DNA of 64,000 nucleotides. It comes from Ophioceras dolichostomum (lineage: Eukaryota > Ascomycota > Sordariomycetes > Magnaporthales > Ophioceraceae). The stretch covers positions 1-64,000 of the forward strand of contig PYST01000165.1 in assembly GCA_003049485.1 (NCBI GenBank), in the 5' to 3' direction. Below, in pieces: positions 36,301 to 49,200 of the stretch. The notes beneath the pieces are model-generated. The model was not told where the DNA came from. It was given only the letters and a program-made list of their open reading frames with translations, and made no database searches. The number at the start of each line of letters is the position of its first letter. The stretch's first letter is position 1. A program made the translations under genes and the position numbers.

Positions 36301-37251
36301 CCTATTCCGTCAGGCAAAGTTTTAGCCTCATATTCCCGGCCGCGAACTGCGATCTGGCGACGTTATTCAGGAGATTTTCCGGCACTGATCGGCGGCGCGA
36401 GCTGGGATACCTGCTCTGGGTGGCGAAGCAAGTGGTCGGCCTCGCCTGGGCGGTTCACGCCATCCATATCCCGCACCACCCGGATCCCGCAAAACACAAG
36501 TTCGGGCGGCATGGCGATCTGAATCCGAAACACGTCTTGTGGCTTGACTCGCCCAACGTCCCCGGCGGAGTCCTCGTAATTTCGGGCTTCGACAGCAGCA
36601 AGCTTACTTACGACAAGGACGAGACCGACGACTCCAGCCTGACGGAGGCGGCAACCCCGGTCTACCGGCCCCCCGAATACGATATGAGGGGCGGTCGTAT
36701 CTCCAGCGCAATTGACATCTGGACACTTGGGTGCTTGCTTCTCGAGATCGTGACCTGGCTGCTCGAGGACCAGGCAGGGCTAGACGCGTCCTACGAACGC
36801 AGGAGGAGAGAGCTGTACTTCTCTGGCACCAGCGAGGCTACATTCTTCAACATTCAGGAGGCATCTGGGGCGCCTGCCTTGTCTCTCGTGTTTTCGGTGA
36901 AGGAGAATGTTATCCAGGTCAGTGCACCATAATCAATCAATCCCACACGTTCGATTGCGAATCCGATGCCAGGCTGTGTCTAGGTATTGGACTAAAAAAA
37001 AACGGCACATCGAGAGGCTGCACCGCAACGCGGGCGTCACTTTGTATTTGAAGGAGCTGCTCGATCTCATATACTATGAGATGCTCGTCGTTCTGTCGCC
37101 CACGAACGGAAGGGCCGCGAGCGGACTGCTGGCGGAGAGGCTGATGTTGATGCGCCATCAGGCGGGACAAGACTCGAGCTACCTTGAGCGACCCTGCCCG
37201 GGGAAGGATATAGGCAGGATATACGCAAGGCGACCCCCTATCGCAGGGTAA
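33374..37251 (+). CDS. C2H2-type zinc-finger / protein-kinase fusion, with in-frame TAG in exon 1
   Basis: The model has exons 33374-33656, 33804-34497, 34650-36099, 36171-36917 and 36973-37251, giving about 1150 residues, and all junctions are in phase. Exon 3 could instead start at 34581; 34650 gives the better join before PYVCI. The middle region has zinc-finger-like pairs (CPYC, then C..C...H..C...H...H around residues 335-400, and CPLC). The kinase domain starts near 786 with GYGRSSIV. It then has VIK (Lys), HPHLLTLLATY, a catalytic loop HGDLNPKHVLW in place of HRDxxxxN (His instead of Asn), GFDSS in place of DFG, and RPPEY. The changed metal-binding residues suggest a divergent kinase or pseudokinase. 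Exon 1 contains TAG at 33638-33640 while the frame, donor (GTGCGT) and phase around it still fit, so the allele looks disabled or uses another start. This architecture is common in fungal accessory regions; its role is unknown. Confidence 0.65.
33661..33707. repeat. TACCTA tandem tract inside intron 1
   Basis: A run of tacctacc/tacctata units fills the centre of the first intron of the zinc-finger/kinase gene. It is the densest copy of the motif seen elsewhere as TACCTAGGTA, and shows that the motif occurs in introns as well as spacers. Confidence 0.8.
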
Positions 37252-38846
37252 TCGCCAATGGACTGCCAGGTCACCCATTTGCTGTCGAGGATGCGTAGGT
37301 ACCCGAGCGCCAGCAGTGCCCGCTCAGTCCGTAACCCCGGACAGACTGACTTCACGATGCACGAGGGGACTGAGATGGCATCACTGAGGTCCACCTTCGA
37401 TCTTCAGGCCACCCGGTTTCCTCCTTGCTTGAGTCTCCTGACTTTCGAAATCTCTTCTACGGGCCACGGCCGGACAAAGCCGTAATGGGGTGTTCGGGTC
37501 ATCAGCAAATCTTGCACGCTCTTCTCCTACCCCGGCGCGCAATGAGAGTTACCGCAACAATGTCCTGCTATCTCGAAGGAGTCGAGTGTTTATTCCTGGT
37601 ACATTACTAGGGTAACCACATGTATATATCTACGAAATGAAGGAAAGGGAACTAGAGTAATAGGAAGATAGATGGCCTGCATAGGTACGCATCCAGGATT
37701 TTCATGTAATCTTAGCATCAGTCGCACTCCACGGGATTTATTGGTCGACCTAGACAGACCGACCTATTGTCGAAAGTGCAAACCACCTAGGTATACGGAA
37801 GCAATTATGGCTCCTGAAGTCCAGCATGTTTGAGGTGCGGCCTCGATCGAGACGCACCGCCGCTCTTTCCACCGTTCGGCATAAAGCCTCGGTATCAAGC
37901 GCCTATCGTCGAAGAGAGCCCCAAGATGATCGAAGAGATGCTGCGAAGCAGAAAGAAGAAGAACGATAGGTCTGGCTTGAGAGGTACCTCGTCCCTAGCG
38001 GTCAAGTGGTCACAGCCCTGGAGACTCTTGGAGACTCTTGGTTGGCAAAGCAAACTTAGCCTGGCCTTGTGCTGGAACAGATGTTCACGGGGCAACGACA
38101 CCAGGAAGACAGGAGGACGGTCGATGACAACAGCAAGACGAAGTGACGATCTTCGGAATATGTTAGTCTTTCTGGGGATATACTCTCCATATCCCCGTAC
38201 GTAAGGTAGCCTCCATGCCCCAAGCAAGGCAGGTCAGACTAGACTAGATACCTAGGAAGATACAGGGATGGCCGACTCTACAGGCCCAAATCCCTCCCCA
38301 CTATACCACTGTAGATATTTAAACACTGAAACAGTTCTTTGCTTTTATGTATATAGTACGGTATTGAAACGCCGTCTGTCTGACCCGAGGGGCCCGTTTT
38401 ATTCCAATATTCCATGTTTCCCATCCGGACAAGCCTGAGTGAGATGGATGTCCCAGTCCAGCCCAGCCAAATCCATGTATCGCCGTCCAATCCCAAGATG
38501 TTCCTCCAGTCTCCAGGGACAAAAACAGCCCCAGTAGGAGGAGACAAAATAAATATCCGAAACGTAGCTCATATACCCCAGTAGACGCCCAAGCTAAGCT
38601 CAACTGGTGACTGGACCTCGGGGAAGAAGGCGAAGATAAAAGGTAATACAAATGAAGTGGGTGGGTAGAGGGTGGGAAAAAGTATTGTCTGCGCTGAAGA
38701 GAGGAAAGCGAAAATGTAGCAGGCAATAGCATGAAATATCCAGTGAAGTTGAAGGGGTATCAAGCGTTGGTTTTGTTAAACAAATATGTCCAAGAAGAAA
38801 ATTAGAAAAGCACTCAAGAAACGGTCAGGGGTCAGGGGGTGGGTGA
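37252..38846. other. Intergenic
   Basis: No gene is supported. Single TACCTAGGTA-type motifs lie near 37290, 37786 and 38247. The right half is probably the 3' UTR of the minus-strand DUF7729 gene. Confidence 0.5.
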
Positions 38847-40485
38847 TCACAACCCCAACTGCACCACCATCGCGAACACCGCCGTGAGCAGCACAACAAA
38901 CAACGACGACGACGGCCCGCCCCCTCTAAGAGACGACGACGCCCCACTAAGCAACAGCGCAGCCGGCAGCGTCTCATTCACGAACCCCGGCCCGCACACC
39001 GTATTAACTAGCAGCGCAGCGCCCGGATACGTATTCGCGACCGGCTGCGCCCTATTCGCCGCAGAAGCCTGGTATATCGCCATGCTCTGCTGCAGGCACC
39101 AGCTGCACCCGGGAACAGCCGACCCCGGAACCGTCATGTTCAGCGGCAGATAGTAGAAATAAACGTTGGCGGTCGTGGTCAGGTTCGTGACGGCGTTCGC
39201 GAAGCAGTAGGAGGCTGTCTCCTGGTCGCGCAGGCACGTGGCGGCGTACACGGTCTGGTACGAGACGAGCGCCAGGTACGTCGTGACGACCACCGAGTTG
39301 CCCAGGTCGAAGTCGGCGCCGCAGTTGGAGGGGTGCGTCAGGTTCGAGGCGACGGAGGAGAGGAAGGTCGCGCACATGGTCACGTTTGCGGCGCAGGACG
39401 CGTCGAGGACGTTGGTTATGCTGACGAGTGACTTTTCGGCCTCGAAGAATGATTTCGAGCCCTGGGTTAGATGGTGCAGTGGGTTAGCCATTTGCGCGTC
39501 GTTTATTGGCGAGGGGGATGATTGGTGATGGATGATATTGAGGGGCAGGGGAGGGAGCAGAGGCGGGGGTGTTTAGATTTTTGTTTACCTGTAGCAGAAC
39601 CGAGAGCGGGTAGCAAGCCTTAAACGTCGGGTTGTCGAGCATGGCGTTGAGGAAGATGGGGCAGCTGTTGCCGCTGGCCGTGAAGTTGGCCGACATGCTG
39701 TTGTCCAGCGGGCTGGGCAGCGGGCTGGCGGCAGCATTGGCCGTTGAGCTCGCCGTCCGGGTGACGGTCGAGACGTTGATCTTGACGGTGCTCTTCGACG
39801 ATCCCGAAGACTTGGTAGTGGCAGGAGACGACGACGACGTTTTTGTTGATGACGAAGAAGACTCGTCCGCCTGACGCTTGCGGAGCTCCTCCTCCCGCTC
39901 CTTCTCCTCCTCGTCCTTCGCGAGCTGCAGCTGTTCTTGGGACAGCATCGTCCAGTGCCCGTCGTGCAGGACGGGAACGCGGGTGTCGACGATCAGAGTC
40001 TCGAAGGGAGGGCGATCGGCGCCATCATCGGCTGCTGCTCCTGTTCCTGCTGCTGTAGGTGCCGCCAGTGTTGGCGTAGCGGTGACACCGGTAGCGGCGG
40101 AGGCGGCGGCGGCGGCAGCGGCGGCTATAGGGGCCGATGACGTGGGAAGGAGTTGTTGCTCGGCTGCGTAGTCTGCTGCAGGCGGCGCTGGTGCTGGTGC
40201 TGGTGCTTGTGGGGGCATGGCTGCTGCTGCCGCCCCCAACGTGCAAAAGCTGCTGGAGAGGAAGAAGAAAATAAGGATGGGCGCCCAAGCTGCAGGTGGT
40301 AGCAGTAGTAACCTGGGTTTGTGGTAGCGCACAACAACTGCCGGTGTCGAAGACCACGTGGATTTTTCTGTCTGCCGTGGCCGTGGTGGTCGTGATGATC
40401 GGCATCGTCGGATCGAATCCATATCTGGAGAACAAAAAGAAGAGGAACTGGTGAAGCTGTTTGCTCTACTGTTGGGAGAAGCCAT
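38847..40485 (-). CDS. DUF7729 GPI-anchored cell-surface protein
   Basis: Two exons, 40485-39589 and 39461-38847, are joined in phase 0 across a 127-bp intron (donor GTAAAC, branch CTAAC, acceptor CCCAG), giving 503 residues. An N-terminal basic stretch is followed by a hydrophobic signal segment (LLLLPPAAWAPILIFFFLSS). Then come Ala/Pro/Ser/Thr-rich low complexity and a charged helix (DEEEKEREEELRKRQ). The C-terminal half has the conserved cysteine pattern of the fungal DUF7729 family: CPIFLNAML, FKACYPLSVLLQ, LDASCAANVTMC, NCGADF, CLRDQETASYCFANAVTN, CSWCLQQSMAIY and VCGPGFVN. The end has small Ser/Gly residues and a hydrophobic tail, typical of GPI attachment. Several N-glycosylation sequons are present. 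It is probably a wall or plasma-membrane protein of unknown function. The start may instead be Met22 of this frame (40422). Confidence 0.8.
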
Positions 40486-43400
40486 CGTGAGGGTGGAGGC
40501 TATCTAGGCAGTTATGGTGAGGTGAGACTCAGTGGTCGAGAGTCTTGGCGGAACATCACTTGGCTGGTTGCTGGTTGAGTGGGCAGCGGAGTCGGTGATG
40601 ATGGGATGGGCGACGACGGATGAGCAGCAGAGTTGATAGTGCTGCTGGTGATGCTTTTTGCCGCTGCTGCTGCTGCTGCTCTCACTGACAGGAAAGCTTT
40701 CGTGATTCGGTACTCGAACGAGTGACTGATAAACCCGGCACAGCGAAGGGCCAAGGTTGGTCGGATTTGGAGTTTGGGTGGGAGGACCTTTCGGGTTGAG
40801 ATCGTCGAAGAGAACGGCGTTCTGGATCTTTTATGGGTTCCAGTGGTTCTTGCCCTGGTCCCCTGGAGCCCTGTTTGCGTGGCCACTGCACGACGGCACC
40901 GCCCAACGTCCCCTGTTCCCCTGCTCCCACTTCCCAGTTGTTCCCACCCACTTACAACCCAATATCCACCCGCCTAGCCGCGTTATGGGGGTGTGATTTT
41001 CCTCTTTAGGTTGCGAGGTTGCGTGCCAGTTCCGGCTGGTGGTGATGGCACGAATAGATTGGACACCCCCAAGGTAGGCAAGCAGCTGATCTGATTCTTG
41101 TTGATTTCCCCTTCCTCTCGCCGACCTCTTGTCTTCTCAAAAGTGGCGTGGGGAAGAAGCTGGCACTCGCTGTGTTCGTGGCCAATGGAGCTCCAATATG
41201 GGCGCAACGGGTAAATAACTCAATCCCGCGTGGGTTGGCGGGAGACACCAATGAGGAGGGCGGTGACAGATATATATGAATATGGACGATAATGCCGTGG
41301 CTTGATTGGGAGATTGGGGAGAACACCAGGATTGCGGGGAATGGAAGGTCGTGAAGAGGAAAAGAGGAAGGTCCTGTGTATGTAATAACGTACGGGCAGG
41401 GTGAGGAGAGAAGGTGGAAGATGACAGTGGTCTCTTGTCTCTTGAGAAGGGTGGATATAGAGCAGCTCTGTTATTGCATCGAAGGAAGAGAGACCGAGAA
41501 AGGGACGATTATTGGCTTCCCACCCACGAGAAAGCCCTCGGCGTATCTAATTAGGTATGATGATGCTTGGAATGATGGGATACGCCTCTCTCATCAAGAG
41601 CCGCTGGTGTGCAGTTGCGGTGCCGTCTGGTGTGAGTAATAAAATAGCAACCAGCAACAAGCCTGCCGGCGTTGATGACGCACTCCGCTGGATACGGAAT
41701 GCTGATCCGGGTTGAACTACGGAGCAGCTTGCTTGCTCGTTCGTGGTCGTCGACGACGAGTCTTTTTTGGGCTGCGTTTTCGTAGGGCTTTCCGTTCGGC
41801 AGTGTCGTGGACTGGGGCAGGAAGAAGCAGGGACCTTCGCTGAAGAATCCCCAGCTGGCCCATGAACGTAATAATAAGAAGTCCAGAAGGGCCGGATACC
41901 ACATCAAAGAGGGAATCAGAGAGCACCAAAGGCGCCATCGATTTAACGCTGGGAAGTGGAAATGGGATGTGGGCTAGCGGCAGCTTGGCCAATGCCAGCA
42001 AGGGTCCTTTGCCTTCGGATCTTGGCAGTTGACAGGCAAACTGCAAGGCCAAGGAACGGGTGGTGGTGGTGTGTGTGTGGAGAGGCTCAAGGGCAAGGCA
42101 GGGGTTGCATCCCTGGACATGCGGGCCATTACGGCAACGGGGGGGGGGATTGGCCCAGGTCCGGCTTCAGCGGCACACAGGCACTAATCGCAGAGCGTGG
42201 GCATTCAAGAGGCACTTTGCGGTGTTGGTGAAGCGGGAGGAGGGCCATGATCTTTGCAACTTGTAGGTTACGAGAGCGGGGTTCGGAGGCTCCCCAGTTC
42301 AATGTGGTGAGACGTTTTGCAAAACGCTCTTGTTTTCTATTCTCGATCTTGTGCAGAGTACCTATGTAGTGAATTTTGTCGCACAGGGCTTCTTAGGTCG
42401 GATGGGAAGCAAAGAAAAGGGGGGCGTGGTGTTCGGGGGGTGTGGAAGTTATCCGCGATCCTATCGAAGGATTCTTCTCATCGAGGGGTGTGAGAGTGAG
42501 GGGGGAGAAAAAAAGAAATGGAAGCATTGAAAATGATGAGCCAAGAGCCCAAGACAGGAAAGCAAAAAAAGATCCTACCCAAGATCTCACGCAGCACGCC
42601 AGCTCGGCGTCAATATTTCTGCGAAATTCTGCATTTGGCAAAGCCAAGTCCAGCTGGTCCTGCCAGTGGCTGCCACGACTCTGCAAGGCCGTCGTTGTCC
42701 GGCTCGGGCAACAGATTTCGGGCAACGGTTTTGTGAGAATATGCACGGATACAATTGGAAAGTGTGACGACGACGCGTCAACCTCGTCTTTTCTCCTCCT
42801 TCGGTTGCCTGACGAGTGGGGATTCCGGAGTAGTGTTTCCCAATTTCAGGTGGTTTTCAGGTTGCCCTCACGGTGGCCCCCCTCGAGCCCCCCATTGCTA
42901 CAGCGTACTGTGTGTACGAAAGAGAACAGAAAGGAGAAAGAGAAGGAAGGAGCAGGGACAAATGACAAGTGAAATACAGACACATTCTGCCGCCGAGCAA
43001 TATCGAGATGTTGGAGTTGTATGAGGAAACGGAAACAAGCGGCCGGGGCATTCCAGATCGACGAGTGATCTTCACTCTCTCTTTCCCTCTCGAGCATTGA
43101 CGCGACCTAGCCAGCAGCAGCCCGGCATGACATCCGGGAAGTGCGGAGAATGCAGGTACAGATTGATCCCATACGAGCCTCAATATAAAAATTTTCAGGG
43201 CACATTCGGAGTAGACAATAATCGATGACGAAGGTTTGTTTGCCGGCAAGGAACAACGTTGAAGCCCAAGGCAAGGAGCCCACGCAATTCGTGATGAACC
43301 AAGCAAATCGTTATCTATCTGCGGACACGAACGCCCAGACGCAAAAAAAGGGGTGATTGATGATTCCCTGTGCACGCGATTGAGGGGAGGGAAAATCCAA

Positions 43401-46220
43401 AAAGGGACGTGGGACCTGTCAACTTCGTTGGAGGTGGAAGCTAATAATAAGCGAAATTTTCTGGCCCATGAAAAAAATGCTGAGTTCAGCTTTTTTTGCG
43501 ACGGCAAATCCCGCTTGTGATGGCGTCTTGTTGTCTCAGTCTCTCCAAGAAACTTCTTCAGCGTGTGTCTCTGCTTCGTGTTTCCCCATCAGTGGTAAGG
43601 TAAGGGGAGCTTGCATCCACATACGTACGACAACTGAGTTGAACGACAAAAAATGAAAGTTGACTTTCTGGCCTGAATGATGAGATGATATCAGTCGGGC
43701 AAGAGATAACGAACAAGGAGTGAGGGGTAAAGTCGGCATCGGGGGTCCAGGATTGGATTGCTTTAGCCAGGGGTTTAATAAGCCGGTGGTCGCGTCCGTG
43801 GGCAAGCCATCTCCGAACTATCGATTCTTTTGGTTGTCTTTTTTATCATCCATCACAACCACCCTTGCCCGTGCAGGCAGCCACTGCCAGCCAGCAGCGA
43901 TGAGGTTCGTCTGGTCGCCGGTCTCAGCGATCTGTCTGGATCGGCCTTTCTTTCCCATTATTTTTTATAATTTTCCGAAGGCGCATATGCAATGGTTGAC
44001 GAAGCGTAACCATTCGGCACCGGACCTTGTCGGTTTTGCCTTAGCATGTGCAGGCCACGCGTGTTGCCTTGCAGTCATCAAGCAAGCCAGACACATAACA
44101 ACAACATGCGCGGGATGGGATTCAATATTTGCTGACAAGAGATGCGGTGCAATCAATCTTGACCAATATCCGTGGTCGTTGGCAGCCAGCCACGCAGCTA
44201 GCCAAGCCAGCTCGCTCGCTTCTTGTCCCGTAATTCGAAAATTTGTCCGTTGTGCTCTTTTGTTGATTTGTCGAGGTAAACGAAAAAGTTTGCCGTCCAC
44301 CTTAATAGCTACCAAGCTGAAGATGCTGTTGTCGTTCTGGGATGGTGGTGATATGTGATGCCTGGACTCGACCTCGACCTCGATCTCGAAGGCGTGAGCC
44401 CCCGTTCCCCCGTCTCCCCATTCGTTCCTTCGTTCGTCGTTCGTGCCGCTTGCCGGCCGCCCGCAGTAGCGTCTGTTGCTGATCGATCGCCCGAGGGCGT
44501 GGGAAAGCCGGTGCCACATACAACCGTCGTAACTCACACCTTGACCTTGAAAAAGCGCGCCGTCGTCCATCCGTCCGCCGTTCGTGCCGCTAGCCGTTGG
44601 GCACGGCTAGCAAGAGCTCAGCGTCCGTATCCTCATGTGTGCACCTAAGGCTCCTCCCTTCCTTGCATTGACTCGCACCTTGCAGCAAAGTTCGCAAATC
44701 ATCTGAACTTTTCATCTGAAGGTTTTGAGCCCCCTTTTTTTGCCCGAGGGTCTCGGGCAATCCCTCGTACATTCAATACGCGGTTGTTCGAGATGAAATG
44801 CTACAGTACAAAGTGCAGGATCGTAGTCGTGCAATGGACATACTAGCAAGCAGGCTCCAGCTCCTCCTTCTTCAGGCAAGCCCACCCGAGACATGAAAGG
44901 AATATTGGAGGCACTAAATGTCACCAAGAACGCGTACGATGTGAACTTGAGGAAACTGGAACGATGCTGTGCAACTCGAGTACGTCTAAGACAGTCTGGT
45001 GTTCTCTGTCATCCACGTGCGTGTTTTTGGCTGAAAATATGCCCAAAAAAACGCCACAAGTAAACGACACTTGCTTGCTCCTTTGGCCCCTTTTTCATCA
45101 TCAATTATCATCAATTCTATGTCGATTTAGGCCTCATCTTTCCGTTCAGCTTCAGGTGGCTGACCATATTGCGCCTCTCATCAAGGGGGGGCCAAAGGAG
45201 ACGGCGTGCACACCTGTATCACAGAATATCGTAGAATACTGTGTAAAGTACACCTAAAAACCTGTCAAGTGGGAAGGCTGCTCAATCAGCCCCTGACGCC
45301 CCCGAACGCCTCACGACGCCTCACGACACCCGACGCCCGTTGCAAACCACCATCATGCGACCAATGCTCAATGCACCGGCCCTTTTTTGTGTTCTCTTCA
45401 TTTTTCGGCTGGCCGACCGGCGCAGCTGCTAGTCAGGGGCGGCATACAAACGATAAGGTGTCCACGCCATACGCTACGATTTATGAATGCCGTGGACAAA
45501 GCGCCACTTGCGGTGGAACAACGCCCCCTGAGCCATACTCTCTGTTGACCTTTGCTGACTGGCGCCGCTTCCTTGCGTCGGCATTTCATACGTAGTATGA
45601 GGTCCCATCGGTCTAGACTCTCAAGGAGACATAGTATTGTCTTTTGGGGAACTGTCTACGTGTAGAGCTACTAACTACTACCTAGGTACCTAGCCCATCA
45701 TTACAAGCTAAATAAACACAAAAAACAAAGAATTGATATCCCACAGAGACTGCCTGCCAAGGTCCTCCTTCTCCATAGGAGAGGCAGGCAACATTTCGTC
45801 TCCCTTCGCCCACCCAAGCCAGCCTTGTTCTACACTTCGCTCCACTGACCGCCTCGCTCGTCGCTTGCTACATTGTATCAATGTTTTCCCTCCAGAGAGA
45901 CAGAGAATATATGAGTGTTAAAGTAGCACAAAAGCAATTACAAAAGAGAGACAAACGGCAAATAGTAGTAGAGAAGGTTCTTTTGTCATGCAAGAAGACC
46001 GAATAGTATATCCGAGAACGAAAAGAAAAAAAAGAGGAGTATAGTAGCTGATCCCGCTCGTGTCGGTGTCTCAACTAACCCGATAGGTAGGAAGAGAAAG
46101 AAGTAAAAGTAGGTGTCGTAGCGGTTGGCGGTGGTGATGATAACGCAAATCAGAAACTATCATCAGATAGAGATATATAGAATAAAGAGAAGCGAGCCGT
46201 TTTTACTCTTTTTTCCTCCC
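40486..46220. other. Intergenic, about 5.7 kb
   Basis: No gene is supported. Open frames here are short and have no motifs. A CAGCAG/CTGCTG tract lies near 40600-40680, a G run at about 42140-42148, and ACCTAGGTACCTAG at about 45680-45695. Base composition falls toward AT near 45700-46200, which suits the 3' UTR of the ABC transporter. Confidence 0.45.
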
Positions 46221-49200
46221 CTAAGCATGCTTCTCCAAGCTCTGAAGGTTGACCAGCTCGGCGTACCGGCCGTTCCGCTTCATCAGCTCCGTGTGCGTGC
46301 CCTGCTCGACGATGCGGCCCTGGTCGAACACGTAGATGATGTCGGCCTTCTGGATGGTGCTGAGCCTGTGCGCGACCGCGATCGTCGTGCGCCCCTTGGC
46401 GGCCTGGTCCAGCGCGTGCTGGACCACCTTCTCGCTCTCGCTGTCGAGGGCTGAGGTCGCCTCGTCCAGGAGACTGTTGTTGTCGTAGTGTCGCGTTAGT
46501 TTTGTGGGTGTTACGTGCCGTACTTGTTTTTGGGTTGTGTTCTAGGTACGCCATCTAACTGACTGACTGACTGACTTGTCTCCATGTCTGCCTGTTCGTC
46601 TGGCAAGAAGAAAGGAGGCGGGTCGTGGGGAGGTGAAGTGAGGTCAGGAGATTAGTTCTGTCAAAAAGACTTACAGAATCTTAGGGTCACGGATCAGAGC
46701 CCTAGCGATGGCGATGCGCTGCTTCTGCCCACCGGACAGAAGTGTGCCCTTGCTGCCGACAAGGGTGTTGAAGCCGTCCGGCAAGCTGATGATGAAGTCG
46801 TAGATGTTGGCCTCCCTGCAGGCGAACTCGACCGCCTCGTCCGTGACCTCGCCCGGCGCGCCGAGGAGGATGTTGTCCTTGATAGTGCCCTATTTTCGGA
46901 AAGGAAGCAACAGAAAACGTCAGCACAAACCGTCATGTCAGGGACGTCACCACATACCACATATTGAACCTAGGGGAAATCGAGCGGTTGCCAGGGGGGG
47001 GGGGGNAAATCGAGGGGTTGCCAGGGGGGGGGGGGACTTACGCTGTAGAGAGTGGGCTCCTGAGAAACCAGCGCGATCTGCGCCCTATACTCATTCACAT
47101 TAAGCGAGCTGATCTCCCTCCCATCCACGAACACGCCCCCCACAAGCGGGTCGTAGAACCGCTCCAGCAGCGCGATGGTGGTCGACTTCCCGCAGCCGGA
47201 CGCGCCCACCAGCGCGACGTACTGCCCCGGGTGCACTGTGAGGTTCAGCCCCCTCAGCACGGGCTGCTCCGGCCTCGTCGGGTACCGGAAGTGCACGTCG
47301 CGAAACTCGATCGTGCCATCGACCGAGGGCACGGCCTCCCCATCCGTGGACCACGTGTCGATGGACGGCTTTCGGTCGAACAGCGTCTTGAGCTCGCCGC
47401 TCGCGTGCGTGGCCTTGCCCATGTCGGGCGCGAACGAGAACACCGTGCCCGCCGACTGCGCGCCGAAGGTGACGGACATGAACACCAGGAAGAAGGAGAA
47501 GATGTCGTACTCCCGCCTGGCGAGCAGCCCGCCGCCGTACCAGAAGCCCAGGGCCAGCACGAGGAAGGTCAGCGACTGCGAGGCTGCGTACAGGATCGAC
47601 GAGCGCAGCACGGACCGCAGCGATGCCTGCAGCTGGGCGTCCAGCGTGGCGCGGTACTGCCTCTGCACGTCATCCTCGCGCGTCAGCGACGCCACGGTGC
47701 GGATGGCCGTGATGGCCTCGGAGGCGTACGACGCCGACGCGTTGTAGGCCCGCTTCGCGCGCCGCTGGTAGTGCGCCAGCATCCAGAAGCGGAAGAAGCC
47801 CGCGCCGATCAGCAGGGGAACGGTGGCGATGCAGACCAGGGCCAGCTTCCAGCCGATGGCGAGCGAGACGGTGAAAGCGGCGACCAGGGTCGTGGTGATG
47901 GCCAGGATCGTGCCCAGCGTCGTGCCGCTCAGGCCCGCGACGTGCGTGGTCTCGGTCGACAGGAAGCTGGTCAGCGCGCCCGCCGTGTTCTCGTCCTTGT
48001 CGAACTCGGAGATGTCCATGCGCAGCATCGCCCTGAAGGCGCGGTCGCGCACGCGGTGGACGAGGCGCTCGGAGCACTTGGCGAAGAGCACGCCCTGGAC
48101 CGAGTACGAGATGAGGAGCACGAAGGCGAGCATCAGGAACATGAGGCACCAGAATGACACGTCGGACTCGAGTTTTGGGATGGTCTCGGGCGTGAGCGGC
48201 ACCGACATGCTGGTGACCAGCTTGGCGAAGAAGACGGCCTGCGACGGGTTGCCGCCGCCACAGATGATGGAGAAGCAGAGGCCGAGCAGCATTAGGTGCC
48301 ACTCCTCCTTGTTGAACGAGGCGATGAGCTTGATCAGCGTCCAGAGCGAGTACTTCTTCTCCTCCTCGGGCTTGCGGGCCTGCAGCGCCAGGCTGGATGC
48401 CGACTTGTGCGTGGTCGTGCGGTCGAGCCGGGCCGCCACGTTGACGTCGTCGGGGTCTTCGAGGTTGGTGTTGGCACCGTCACCGCCCGCAGCACCCGCA
48501 GCACTAGTAGCGACGCCCTTCTCGGACGCGGCGGCGCTGGTCTCCTTGTTGGTGGACATCTTGCGGATCAGGACGCGCTCCTCCTCCTGGTCCAGGGCCT
48601 CCTGCTCCTCGGCCGTCATCTCGTTGACCTTGGCGATCTCCTGCGCGGACACGAGGGCGGCGTAGGCGCCCCTCTTCTCGAGTAGCTGGTTGTGCGTGCC
48701 CTGCTCGACGATGCGGCCGCGGGACATGACCACGATGTTGTGCGCGTCACGGATGGTGCTCAGCCGGTGGGCGATGGTGATGGTGGTCCTGCCGGCCGAA
48801 GCCACCTCCAGCGCCGCCTGCACGACGCCCTCGGAGCGCGTGTCCAGCGCGGACGTGGCCTCGTCGAGGAGCAGGATCTTGGGGTCCGACACGATGGCGC
48901 GGGCGATGGCGATGCGCTGCTTCTGGCCGCCGGAGAGGAGGAAGCCGCGCTCGCCGACGTTGGTGTCGTAGCCCTCGGGAAGCGACGAGACGAACTCGTG
49001 CGCGTTGGCCTTCTTGGCCGCCTCGACGATGAGCTCCTTCTGCAGCTCGGCGTCGGCGTTCTCGTGCTTGGTCCCGATCAGGCCGTGCCGGATGTTCTCG
49101 TAGATGCTGACGCCGAACAGGATGGGCTCCTGCGACACGATCGCGATGTTCTGCCGCAGCCACCGCAGGTTGAGCTTGCTGATGTCGTGGCCGTCGAGAT

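Noticed and set aside
46930..46990. 12-base microexon in ABC transporter intron 1
   Set aside because: Direct splicing gives PTLYSGTIKDNI, which has the correct family spacing. The microexon would insert four residues.
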